From assembly GCA_964017045.1 (NCBI GenBank), contig OZ024810.1:17851204-17915203 (forward strand): a stretch of DNA of 64,000 bases, written 5' to 3'. The notes under the pieces are model-generated. The model had not been told where the DNA came from. It saw only the letters and a list, made by a program, of their open reading frames with translations, and searched no databases. The translations under genes were made by a program, and so were the position numbers. Source of the stretch: Omphiscola glabra. Its lineage: Eukaryota > Mollusca > Gastropoda > Lymnaeidae. Of this stretch, positions 54,854-64,000 are shown piece after piece (the stretch's first letter is position 1; every line of letters begins with the position of its first letter).

Positions 54854-57800
54854 CTAAAGAATAAAGAAAATAAAAAAGGTATAGAAATGCTTGAGCAAAT
54901 CTACTTTTGCATAAGCTAAGATTATACAACACAACAAAAAATCAATACATATATGTTTTATATCCCCCTTCTCTTTTATTGCTGTTACTAAAATATAATA
55001 GAATCTAAACAATATTTTAAAACTATATCAGATCATGTAAGACTTTTTTAAAATTATATTAAGATAAAAGCAGGTATTTACTTGTTTTTAATATTATTAT
55101 AATAATGGTTTTACTCTTTTAATTTCATTGATTTACCTGGTACCAGACCTGTTTATTCTTACAATTTTGGTGTACAATGTACGATTTTGAGATGTAAACA
55201 TTATATATACAGTAAGTTAATTTTTTACTATTAAGATAATGTTTTGATCGATTTTCTGATGATGTTGTACGATTTCAAGAGTTTGAGGGTAAACAGGTCT
55301 GCGGTACCTAAACAAATGCTTATATATTTTTTTAAAAATACTAAAGGTACTTGAATTAAGTGTTCTAACTTTCATCCAATGTAACTATTCAAATATAATC
55401 AATAATGTTACTCTTTCCACGGTGCCATCTTTAATTCCCTTCAGAAAGACTCTTTTCATTAAAAAAAAAATCAAACATGTTGGCCCACTGTAGAGTTTTT
55501 TTTATGAAAAGGTGGCAGCTTGGCCCGCCCCGGGCAGTACTTATGCTAGCTAGGCCACTGTTACTATGGTATTATCGCCATTCTTTAGTTAATCACACAT
55601 ATTGCGTAAATAACGCTTCACATGTTGTGTCTGTTAATCTACTTAACCTTTATCTGAGTCTACCCTCATTTGTGGTCACACTCAAGTATATCCATTTATG
55701 GTTACATTCAAGTATACCCATATGTGGTTACATTCAAGTACATCCATCTGTGGTTACTTTCAAGTATATCCATTTGTGGTCACACTCAAGTATATCCATT
55801 TATGGTTACATTCAAGTATATCTATTTGTGGTTACTTTCAAGTGTATCCTCTTCTTGTTAAAATTTTATAGATAGCACACATTTCTCACATGTTGTCGTA
55901 GCTTCCAGAACAAGATATTTTTGTTTTGTCTGCATAACAATCACATCTGCACGAAGGGGGCACCACAGAAAGGTACTTATGGCATATGAAAGTCATTAAT
56001 AAGGTCATAGTTGGGGGAGCCAAAAATAAGTGTTAACATTGTTAACATTGTTTTATGATTTTATGTTAATGTAATTTTAAAAAAAACAAAGCAAATTTCG
56101 GACAACTTAATCTCTTAAAAACATAATCAAGCATTAGAAATTGTGTTTATCTTTCTACCTTGAACATCAGAGCTTGAAATAGAAATATTATAGGGACCCA
56201 TTGGTAGTAGCTGATTTCTTTTTCATGTCTCTCCTGAATATTTATAGGAATACTGTCATCCATTGGGATGTAGTAGGTGTTGCTGATCCAGCAAATATTT
56301 TTTGTATAGCTTACGTAGGAACCTGTAATAAGGATGCATTAATAGATGGATTAAAGCAAACTTTATCATGTAAGACAATAAAATATTAACTATATTAACT
56401 TATCTCACATTAATTTTCAACTACTGTTTTACATATATTAAAAATTTATCAATTTTGTTTAAGTATTTTTACTGAACTAAATTCACCTGCATGTATACTA
56501 AATCTTGAAGAGCTATCATATGAGAGCTGGCTTACAATAAGATAACCAGTCATAGACTTACCAGTGAACTGTGCTGGACACCAACATTGTATAGGATCAC
56601 CAACAAATTGTGCTGTGCTAACTAGTATTGCAAAGAAGGTTAGTAATCCAACTGTCCATAGGTGGCTCACTCTGTCAGCCCAGTCATCATCTTTAGTGCC
56701 CTGGAGCCTGGACCAACTTGCAAAACCATAAAGGGATAAAGCCCTGAAAAAAATAAAAAAATAAACAATATTTAGAACCATCAGAAATCGGTTAACTTAA
56801 TAATCAATAAAATAATAAAGAGTATCTTGTATACCCCTACCGGATGGCATTCTACCAATGTCTACTGTCTACCATTCAGTTTAGTGACATACAACAGATT
56901 ACTATTACAAGACACTAAATAGGATTGTACAGGTAAGGAAATTAATTGGTTGTCAATTAATTATAATTGTTAGTTTTGAAAATGCCAATTGTAATAATAA
57001 TCTTTAGAATATTCATTATACTATTTCATAGTTTATCCATCCATTTATAAAATTAATGTTTGGTTTTTCTTGCAGAAAACAGGGCAAAATGACCATTATA
57101 CACATTTAAAAAAAAAAAAATCTAATCTAGGTAAAAACTTATGTATATTAGGTAAAAGATAATTCATAGAAATGCAGCTGTTTACAAAAAAATTATTTTA
57201 TCTTTCCATTTTCTGAAGAAGTCAGTAATCTAATATAATACTAATAACTGAAGAGGTGGTCGTAACATGCGGCTCTGGAGCCACAGGGGCTCCCTAATAT
57301 GAATAAATGCTACTCTTTTCATTTTTAAACTATGAGTGAATAAATAATTTAATTAAAATATTATTTTTGTTTTAAGTTTTAAGGCTGTTTTAAAAATTAG
57401 AATAACAGAAGTAGAATATTACACAAATAGCATTAATTAGTAGACTGGGAAAAATATTTTTTTTAAAAATAGGGGGTGTTTTTAAATTCTAGATAGCACA
57501 TTCTCCAATTCCCCCCCCCCCCAAACTATCAAATTGCCCCCCTGTGGGGCTTGGGCCCCACGTTAGGAAACACTGTGGCTGTGATATAGTTAGTATAGTA
57601 TAGTGTAGCCTTATACTTACAGCCTATTATTTATAAATTTCTTCATCAAAATTTTACTCTATCAAACTTTAATTTAATTTTATGTAGAGGTAGTTGTTTA
57701 AGTTTAAGTATCACAAATTATTTTTCCAACCAATTTAATTATCAATTTTTTCTCTAAAGTTTATTTTTTTTAAAATTCCTCTTTTTAACCCTCTGGAGAC

Positions 57801-59027
57801 GTAAGGGCCGATCTATCGGCCCAAGGTGCACTAGCGAGAAAGACAAAAGTCTGAGCCATCGGCCCCATAAATCAAGCCTCGTGAATGGCTGGCTTGGCGT
57901 TGTACCAGCCAATCAAATTTATTCTTACGTATTCCTGACACCATAGGTCTTATAAATAAGGCATAACCACGCCATTTGAGTACTTTATGCTATTTATTTT
58001 TTACACTAAATATCACTCAAATGTTTATGAGAGAGACCAATAGATATGCAGACAACTTTCTTAGTAACATCCAGCTTAAGAGAAGGTCCCTAGGTCATAA
58101 ATGGAGGGGGTGGGGCTGTTACAGTGAGTGTCTGGAACAACTGAAAAATTGGGGGGGGGGGGGTGTGTGTGTAAAGTGTTAAGACTTATTCAGGCTTCAT
58201 TCATCAAAAAATTCATTCAATTGATACAAGTAAGTCATGTTTGTTCTAGGTTTTTAAAAAAATTACACGCATAAATTATGCAAATCAGGGTAGCTCATTT
58301 GCATAAAATGTTGATATTTCAGTTTCATTCATAGAGATTGTATTAGTTCATTCAATTTCCTACAAGAATATATATAGTTTTACATATATAAGGAAATTGT
58401 TTATTTTTTATATTTTTTTTTGCAATGTGAGTGCCGCTCGTAAAAAGTGCTCCGTATTTTTGGTACATACATGAAAAGGCCTTAAACTTAAAGGCTCCTT
58501 CCTATATTAAAACTATTAAGAGGGTTAAATTTAAGATTAAGTACAATTTTAAAAATGCATTGATACTAAATTTTGTAAGGGGTGCAAAACAGACAGTTCA
58601 TATGTGGTAACAGACCAAGTTTAACAATTATCATAGCGCCTACTGCTAGGGCCAGAGGATGAAGTTGAAATTAGTTGAAGTTACGGTTAGTTAGTAGTTA
58701 CAGGCCTACCACTGGCGACCACCCTGCCTAAACGTGACATTAATTTTCATTAAATTTTAATAGTTAACAACTTGGCCTTTTACTACTATCAATGTAAAAT
58801 AAGAGTCACTAAGAGTCTAAGACTAAGAGTAATACCAAGAAGATTAGTAAGAGTAGACAGTAGTAAATAGAAGTTGAGTAAGAAGACCAAGCCAAGTCTA
58901 AGAGTGACAACTTACTAAGACTTAAGACTAAACTACCCTAACTTACTTAAACTTTATTTCTATATAATTAGACCTACGAAACAAAATTACTATCAAATCT
59001 AGATTTTAAAAACCAAAATAACTTACA
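53930..59027 (-). CDS. INX: Innexin gap-junction protein, four exons (gene span)
   Basis: Spliced from 59026-59027 (AT of the start codon), 56562-56743, 56159-56322 and 53930-54853: 1272 nt, 423 residues plus stop, typical innexin length. Four membrane segments: about 29-48, 100-122, 205-226 and 287-308. Extracellular loop 1 has Cys54, Cys56 and Cys72; loop 2 has Cys259 and Cys276. The innexin hallmark YYQWV is at 100-104. Near the N-terminus, GTKDDDWADRVSHLW and GDPIQCWCPAQFT match molluscan innexins. Family knowledge: innexins form plasma-membrane gap-junction channels or hemichannels for ions and small molecules. Only the two-base first coding exon is uncertain. Introns carry a piggyBac-type element, a 26-bp array and a MITE. 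Confidence 0.95.
55143..55302. mobile_element. MITE family M1, copy 2, 4-bp target duplication
   Basis: 160 bp in innexin intron 3. Begins CCAGACCTGTTTATTCTTAC and ends GTAAACAGGTCTGC. GGTA flanks both sides. Same interior as 11742-11893. Confidence 0.75.
55512..55557 (-). mobile_element. hAT terminus (CAGTGGCCTAGCTAGC)
   Basis: Minus strand starts CAGTGGCCTAGCTAGCATAA, another member of the CAGTGGCGTAGC group; partner end not found. Confidence 0.4.
55672..55858. repeat. 26-bp minisatellite
   Basis: About seven copies of TTACATTCAAGTATATCCAT TTGTGG in innexin intron 3. Confidence 0.93.
56159..56322 (-). CDS. INX: Innexin exon 3, loop 1 and TM2
   Basis: Residues 62-116. SYVSYTKNICWISNTYYIPM, then EKEISYYQWVPIIFLFQALM. 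YYQWV is the innexin signature at the start of TM2. Acceptor TTACAG, donor AAG/GTAGAA. Confidence 0.96.
56562..56743 (-). CDS. INX: Innexin exon 2, N-terminus, TM1, loop 1
   Basis: Residues 1-62. Includes FASWSRLQGTKDDDWADR, TM1 (LWTVGLLTFFAILVSTAQFV) and GDPIQCWCPAQFTG. Acceptor TTTTCAG, donor CTG/GTAAGTC, ends phase 1. Confidence 0.95.
57505..57586 (-). mobile_element. hAT terminus
   Basis: Minus strand CAGTGTTTCCTAACGTGGGG followed by CCAAGCCCCACAGGGGGGCA, a typical hAT end. Left partner uncertain. Confidence 0.5.
57785..58528. mobile_element. piggyBac-type non-autonomous element
   Basis: 744 bp including TTAA at both ends; termini TTAACCCTCTGGAGACG and AAGAGGGTTAA. A perfect palindrome GGGCCGATCTATCGGCCC lies about 25 bp in. 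No transposase; in innexin intron 1. Contains a G run and (GT)n near 58150. Confidence 0.65.
59026..59027 (-). CDS. INX: Innexin exon 1: first two bases of split ATG (proposed)
   Basis: TTAT/GTAAGT ends here. The next exon begins G-GCT, so splicing makes ATG GCT TTA, i.e. MALSLYGFASW. This fits phase and known innexin N-termini, but another upstream exon could supply the first codon. Confidence 0.4.
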
Positions 59028-59148
59028 TAACTGTGTAATTAATAAATCCTCACAACATGGCTTTATATTAAATGTTATTGACAATCCTTAATTCCGTTAG
59101 TCCTGCCTGAGGCAGAGAAAGTGCGCCATGACCTCGCTATACAACACA
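59028..59148 (-). promoter_or_regulatory. INX: Innexin 5' UTR/promoter-proximal region
   Basis: Sequence immediately upstream of the proposed split start codon on the minus strand. No TATA box or recognised motif; inferred only from gene position. Confidence 0.3.
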
Positions 59149-59941
59149 GGGCTGCCACTCACTTTTTTAGAATTTCCCAAGATTTTGTCAACAAATTTCC
59201 CAAGATTTCCCAAGATCATAAAATATATTAGAGTTTGTTTTTTTAAAGGGATTTTCAATGTAATTAATGCAATTATAGCTTGAATTAATGTCTCTGAAAT
59301 ACATGGTACAGTAATTGACTGAAATTTATTTAATAAGGTATTTAAAGAAAAAAATTATCACATAAAAGAAATAAACAATTTGTTTTTGGGAATATTTGTT
59401 TATAAATTTATGATGCAAAATGTTTATACACAAATTTTATAATATTAATAAGCCATGTTGATTTCCTTTGAGATTTTAACATTTATGATCAGTTTATTTA
59501 TTGTTTAAACTGTCCTATGCATATGGTGTACACGGGTAATTTGATCAACATTCAACGCATGGATATAATTTGTAAATCTTCAACGCAAAAAAATAATAAA
59601 AAATTTAATTGTATATCTTTAATTATTAACTTTTTAATACTTTACAATATTAACTTTAATTTCGGAAGATTTCTTTTTTATTTATGAGTGGTTTTAAAAA
59701 GTAAAATCATTCGTTATGCAGAAAAGAATTAAAACAATTAATTTTTTACTTGTTACTTTAAAAATTAGTTTGCTTAATTTTTATCACATAAATTGTTTAC
59801 GTTTTTTCCAGATATTTAAATAAAAATCTTCTCCTGTTAAGATTTTCCAAGGTTTTGCCTGATTTTCAAAATTATTCCCCAGATCCCAATGGGGGTCGTG
59901 AATTCCCAAGATCTTGGAAATTTCCCAAGGTGTGGTAGCAC
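59149..59941. mobile_element. Candidate non-autonomous DNA transposon
   Basis: Left CAGGGCTGCCACTCACTTTT with AGAATTTCCCAAGATTTT; right AATTTCCCAAGGTGTGGTAG CAC, partly inverted. AATTTCCCAAGAT recurs at both ends. Interior AT-rich, non-coding. Confidence 0.5.
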
Positions 59942-60619
59942 GAACTTGCGTAGCGTAGTGGTTTCTTTGTTGCCTGTTTGGACTTATGTAAGGTCATCCG
60001 TCTTTTAACAAGTTGTTACAATTTGTTTGGGTAAAGTCATTTTTTAAAAACCCCAGTAAACTTAACAAATTTAAAAGAAGTTTGAAATCAGAATAAGTTC
60101 CGTGACCTAAGCCTAAGCTGTTTATATCATCTTCAACCTAAGCAACGTTAGATTGTAATTTTTATCAATGAGTCAATGAGCACGACACAGAAGACTTATT
60201 AAGTAGGTCACTTCTGTCAAGTTTCATCAGCTGACACGACGTCTTCTGACAACCACCAACCATTTTTTTTTTTTTGTGAAATTGTTTTTTTAAGGCAATT
60301 GTTGCAAACTACACAAAATAATATACGATTACTAAAAATATGCCAAAACTAAATTTTGTTTCTTCGGAAATTTCCTTGTGTAATGACTAATGCATTTTAA
60401 GAAATTTTAAATTGTTTCATACTTCTTACTGCGTTTTATCTCTTAAAACAAAGAAAAATTAAATATTAATTTTTTTATAAATTAAACCAAAAAAAAATAT
60501 TTATATTTTCTACTTGTTAACATTAAAATTGTAATCTTTCAATTCGACTAGAATAAAAAATACTTTTTTAAACATCGAATGCTTACAAAATCCCGGTTAA
60601 AGACTTATCTCTTCACCTA

Positions 60620-60960
60620 AGCATAAAACTAAAACTTAAACCCACCAGTTCATTGTTTGCACCGGCTGCCAGATGTTGTACATAGGTGAGACATGACACC
60701 GACTCTCTTACAGGTGTACTGAACACCTCCGTAATATTACACTAGATAAACAGTGTCCCGTCTCTAAACACTTCAATAGAAGCGACCACAAGGGTACGGC
60801 GGAACTTTACTATTAGTGCGATCGTGACTAGCACAAACACACCCAGCCGGGTGACTTTGGAACACAAGCTTTTCCAGACCTATGGAAACTTGACACCACA
60901 TGGCATGAACGTAATTTCTTTATTTGCAGCTCGAGCCTTTGCCCCGCCCCTACACGTCAC
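60620..60960 (+). pseudogene. Penelope-like GIY-YIG endonuclease remnant
   Basis: Frames give CTGCQMLYIGET, YRCTEHLRNITLDKQCPVSK, HFNRSDHKG, then after a shift LEHKLFQTYGNLTPHGMNV. This matches the GIY-YIG domain order of Penelope-like elements (LYIGET, EHL, PVSKHFN.PDH, L.PHGMNV). In-frame stops show it is dead. Followed about 100 bp later by the hammerhead-like tail. Confidence 0.75.
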
Positions 60961-61049
60961 GACCAAACGCAGTGGATTAACTTCTCCTCTTTTCTTTTCC
61001 TTGTATTTAATCTCGTGCTTTTTAAAAAAAAATCGTTTTTTTTCTTCTG

Positions 61050-61145
61050 TTTTTTTTGTTCGCTGACGAAGGTTTCTGTCGACACGTTTGTTGTTTTGTT
61101 GCGTTCATTTTTTCAGGTTAGACCTTACTTTGTTTTACTCATTTA
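61050..61145 (+). mobile_element. Penelope-like tail with hammerhead-like motif, copy C
   Basis: TTTGTTCGCTGACGAAGG, GTCGACACGTTTGTTG, TTTTGTTGCGTTC, TTTTTCAGGTTAGACCTTAC, TTTGTTTTACTCATTTACT. Same order as copies A and B near 6.3 and 7.0 kb. Core boxes are CTGACGA and CGACAC, each one change from CTGATGA and CGAAAC. Confidence 0.65.
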
Positions 61146-62249
61146 CTAAAAAATATCAGTTGTGTTAAAAAAATATTTAAAAAATACGCTCTATACATAT
61201 AAAAGATTATGTTCCACAAGATAGAAATGCTAGTAGACAGAAAGTATTTAAAAACAGCAACAACTGATAAGCACGGTTGTTCAGCAGACCATTTTTTACC
61301 TAGCTCAACTCCGGAAAAATTTTTGTTAGCTCCGGCGGCACCACAAAGCTCCGCTCCAAGCTCCGGCAAATTAATTAATAATTTTTTTTTTTAAATAAAC
61401 GTCTAATATTAGGTTTGCACCCATAAATCTGCAGATAAGCCTAATCGATGATGTATTGATTTGCCGATAATCGGTAATTATTTGTCATTTCAAAATCTGT
61501 CTTTAAAAAAGACAAAAAAACGGAATAATTATTAACAAGCCAAAAATACACCCCACCCCCAGTTCCCTTTCCAGGGTCATTGGGTGCACTTCACATTGGA
61601 TACCAAAGAGTATCACATTTCTTTCCCATAGCTGTCATGATTTCATTAGCAACACTTCCTACTGATATTTTGCTTCTTGCTTAGATATATCCTTAACACA
61701 CTAACACGATTTGTCACGTGATTCTCTCTGTCTTTACAAAAAAAAACATTGACCAATTTTGAATGTGCATTTAATAGCTGCGATGACGTATAGTGCATTT
61801 AAAGGATCAAAATGAATATTTTATCTGGAAAAAACAAGTTTGTGGAGCGGGGTGGGGGCTGAGAGGGCGATGGAGGGTGCGCTAAGGGGCCGTCCACATA
61901 TGATATAAGACAAAAATATGACATTTTTTATCCACTTCAATATAACGTTATATAAAATTTCCATTGACCCCCCCCCCAACCCGACACACTAATATTAAAT
62001 AACATATCTAGAAAATATTGAAAGCAAATAATACATTTTAGTTTTTAACAATCCAGGCTAATTTCGTAAATTTGAAAAGCAGAAATTTGACAAAATAAGA
62101 ATTAATTTTTTTTTAAAAATCATTTATTTATATATAGCCAATATAGCCTACCCGGCATTGCACGGGATTGCATTCGGGAAAACAACAACTTCTACAGCCT
62201 TTTAATTAACATTGAAATTAAGCGCCAAGTAAAAAAAAAAAATCCCATA
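61146..62249. other. AT-rich intergenic with a transposon end
   Basis: AAGGGGCCGTCCACATATGA at 61887 is a terminal type also present at 45866 and 49141. Otherwise nothing recognised. Confidence 0.4.
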
Positions 62250-62446
62250 TAGTGGTTCTCAATATTCCTCATGCCACGACCCTTGAATACAGTTCATCAT
62301 ATTGTGGCGAACCCTAACCACGACATTATTTTCGTTGCTACTTCATAACAGTGGTGTATATGTGTTTTGGAATGGTCTTAAGCGACCCTTGGTAAAGGGC
62401 CATTCGACCCCCAAAGGGGTCGCGACCCACACATTGAGAACCGCTG
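62250..62446 (-). mobile_element. SPIN-like non-autonomous hAT element, copy 2
   Basis: About 197 bp, minus orientation. AGTGGTTCTCAATATTCCTC to GGGTCGCGACCCACACATTG then AGAACCGCTG, with ATTATTTTCGTTGCTACTTC ATAAC inside and ATATGTGTTTTGGAATGGTC TTAAGCGACCC. Very close to SPIN consensus order. No clear target duplication. Confidence 0.88.
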
Positions 62447-62529
62447 TCCTAATTCTTTTTTAAAAAAAGAAACAGAATTACTTTGTCTCCTATAAAAACT
62501 CATTTAAAAAAACTTTCGTAAACCTTTCG

Positions 62530-63015
62530 TTCCCAGATTGGATGCCGATCCTACAGGGACTCCAATCGGATCCCGTATTCCGATGGGATCCTGTTTTCCG
62601 ATGGTATCCCGTTATCCAGAGGGATCCCGATACCGGTGAGATCCCAATACCAGTAGGATCCCGAGACTGGTGGGATTCCGATAACGGCCGGTTCCCGATC
62701 CCGTCGGTATTTCCATCCCGGTGGGTTTCCTATCCCTATGGGTTCCCGAACCCGGTGGTATCCGTTGGCGTTTCCCGGCCGATGGGGTCCTGATCCCGGT
62801 GGGATCCCGTTTTCAGGTGGTATCCTGATCTCGTTAGGATCCCGTTCTCTGTGGGATGCCGTTTCTCGGTGGGAGCCTCTTTTCCGATGTGATCACGTTT
62901 GCCGATTGGATACCTATTTGGTCACGTTACTCGATTTGATTACGTTACTGTTGGGTTCCAGTTTACTCGTTCCCCTTAAGGATCCTGTTTCTCGTTGGGA
63001 TTTTATTCCCGGTAG
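62530..63015. repeat. Degenerate GATCCCG satellite
   Basis: Irregular 16-18-bp units of the type GATCCCGTTTTCCGATGG, GC-richer than its flanks, strongly diverged. The long open frame (RWYP, GSRSL) is a repeat translation. Confidence 0.85.
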
Positions 63016-63458
63016 GATTATGAAGGGCATGTTTAGAAAAAATCCCCAGGAATTAAAGTATTAAAATGAATAGAACTAAATTGACATTTCAATAAGCTTT
63101 TAGATAGCGTTATATATCCACGTAGAACAATATAGAACTTTCTAGAACATTCTAGATTAAATTTAATCTCCTTGAAACTTGTAAAAAATGTATTTTCTAA
63201 GTAACTATTTTTCGAATACGAAAAATTATACAACTAAATGCACTACCATCAGTTAATAACTAGAGTGCATTTAAACTGAAAGAGGGGCCCACATGGGGCC
63301 CATTCCAAAATTGTACCGAGTCAGTTTTTCCTGAGATGGGGGCCCTATAAAAACTATTCAGATACATTATGGAGTGAACATTTATAATTTGTCCCATTAA
63401 AATCTATTTAAGAAAATAATAATACAAAATAATATTTCGTTACTTCGCGCAAAGGCAA
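63016..63458. other. AT-rich intergenic
   Basis: A GGGGCCCACATGGGGCCC palindrome-like stretch at about 63284-63301; otherwise nothing recognised. Confidence 0.4.
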
Positions 63459-63459
63459 A

Positions 63460-63518
63460 GGCAAAGTGGGTGCTAGTTGGCCGCATGCGGTCGGCGGCCC
63501 GTATGTTGTGCAGGCCTG
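63460..63518 (-). mobile_element. hAT terminus
   Basis: Minus strand CAGGCCTGCACAACATACGG then GCCGCCGACCGCATGCGGCC, a common hAT MITE end. Partner end not defined. Confidence 0.5.
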
Positions 63519-64000
63519 ATGTAGAAATTGAAATATGAACAGTATTTTAATTTCATTATATTAATTTTTACATAAGATATGCATATTGAATATATTGTAG
63601 TGTTTAAAACATTTGCCTCCCCCCCCCTTTTATTCAATTATTGGTTTGACCATTTTCATATTTTTATCTGGCAACCCTATAGCTCAATTGATTTCCGCTT
63701 TCGCCAGGATTAATTTTAAACTGCAAGGAAAGTGAATTTCACGCTTTTGATAAAGTTGTCTTCAAAGAATTCTTTAAGAATTCAAAGAATTCTTCGGACA
63801 ATATTCGCTTCACCAATGATGTAACGTCAAAATAAGGGATTACCTAAGATTATTGCTTGAAGCAAAATTAATAAATCATGACGGACGAAGTATCATGGTA
63901 TCATGTCTTTAAGTTTAAGTTAAGATAATGACTGATAAAATCAAGTATAGATCAAATTGTGTAGTTGAACACTGTGTAGCCTATGCCTATTCAATTCATA
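63519..64000. other. AT-rich intergenic
   Basis: Short C run at about 63619 and a direct repeat of TTCAAAGAATTCTT near 63765-63790; nothing else recognised. Confidence 0.4.

Noticed and set aside
56201..56389. Plus-strand frame over innexin exon 3
   Set aside because: Antisense of a well-supported innexin exon.

Overview
This is a strongly AT-rich, intron- and repeat-dense animal genome window. It has no bacterial-style operons; most long open frames are chance frames or tandem-repeat translations. Two multi-exon protein-coding genes can be read, both on the minus strand. Their families, the two SPIN-like hAT copies, the Penelope-like and Merlin remnants and the non-LTR relics suggest a mollusc, most likely a gastropod (inference; no marker gene settles it).

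Gene 1 (about 39.94 kb down to 16.27 kb) is an oxysterol-binding-protein-related protein of the ORP3/6/7 subgroup. Twenty-two coding exons join with matching phases to an 882-residue protein: acidic/serine N-terminus, PH domain, coiled linker, FFAT-like VAP-binding motif, and an ORD lipid-transfer domain with the EQVSHHPP fingerprint. Gene 2 (about 59.03 kb down to 53.93 kb) is an innexin gap-junction protein of 423 residues from four exons; its start codon appears to be split by an intron.

Layout: 1-7.6 kb holds a GC-rich insertion with a 14-bp target duplication, a minisatellite, nested hAT MITEs and Penelope-like hammerhead-type copies. 7.6-16.2 kb is the ORP 3' flank, with minisatellites, MITEs and a non-LTR 3' end. 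16.3-40 kb is the ORP gene. 40-43.3 kb carries a non-LTR tail, a 43-bp inverted duplication and a Merlin transposase relic. 44.8-47.6 kb carries DNA-transposon ends, a solo LTR with perfect target duplication and a foldback element. 47.6-53.9 kb is quiet AT-rich innexin 3' flank. 53.9-59 kb is the innexin gene. 59-64 kb carries a non-autonomous transposon, a Penelope GIY-YIG relic with its hammerhead-like tail, a SPIN-like element and a GATCCCG-rich satellite.

The most unusual pattern is in the ORP gene. About eight of 22 coding exons have a tandem array or duplication abutting or copying the splice junction. One duplicates the donor 42 bp downstream in frame, so an alternative +14-residue isoform is possible. 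One multiplies the acceptor region about 16 times, and one copies part of an ORD exon. Also notable are two copies of an unrecognised MITE family with 4-bp target duplications and four scattered hammerhead-like motifs.
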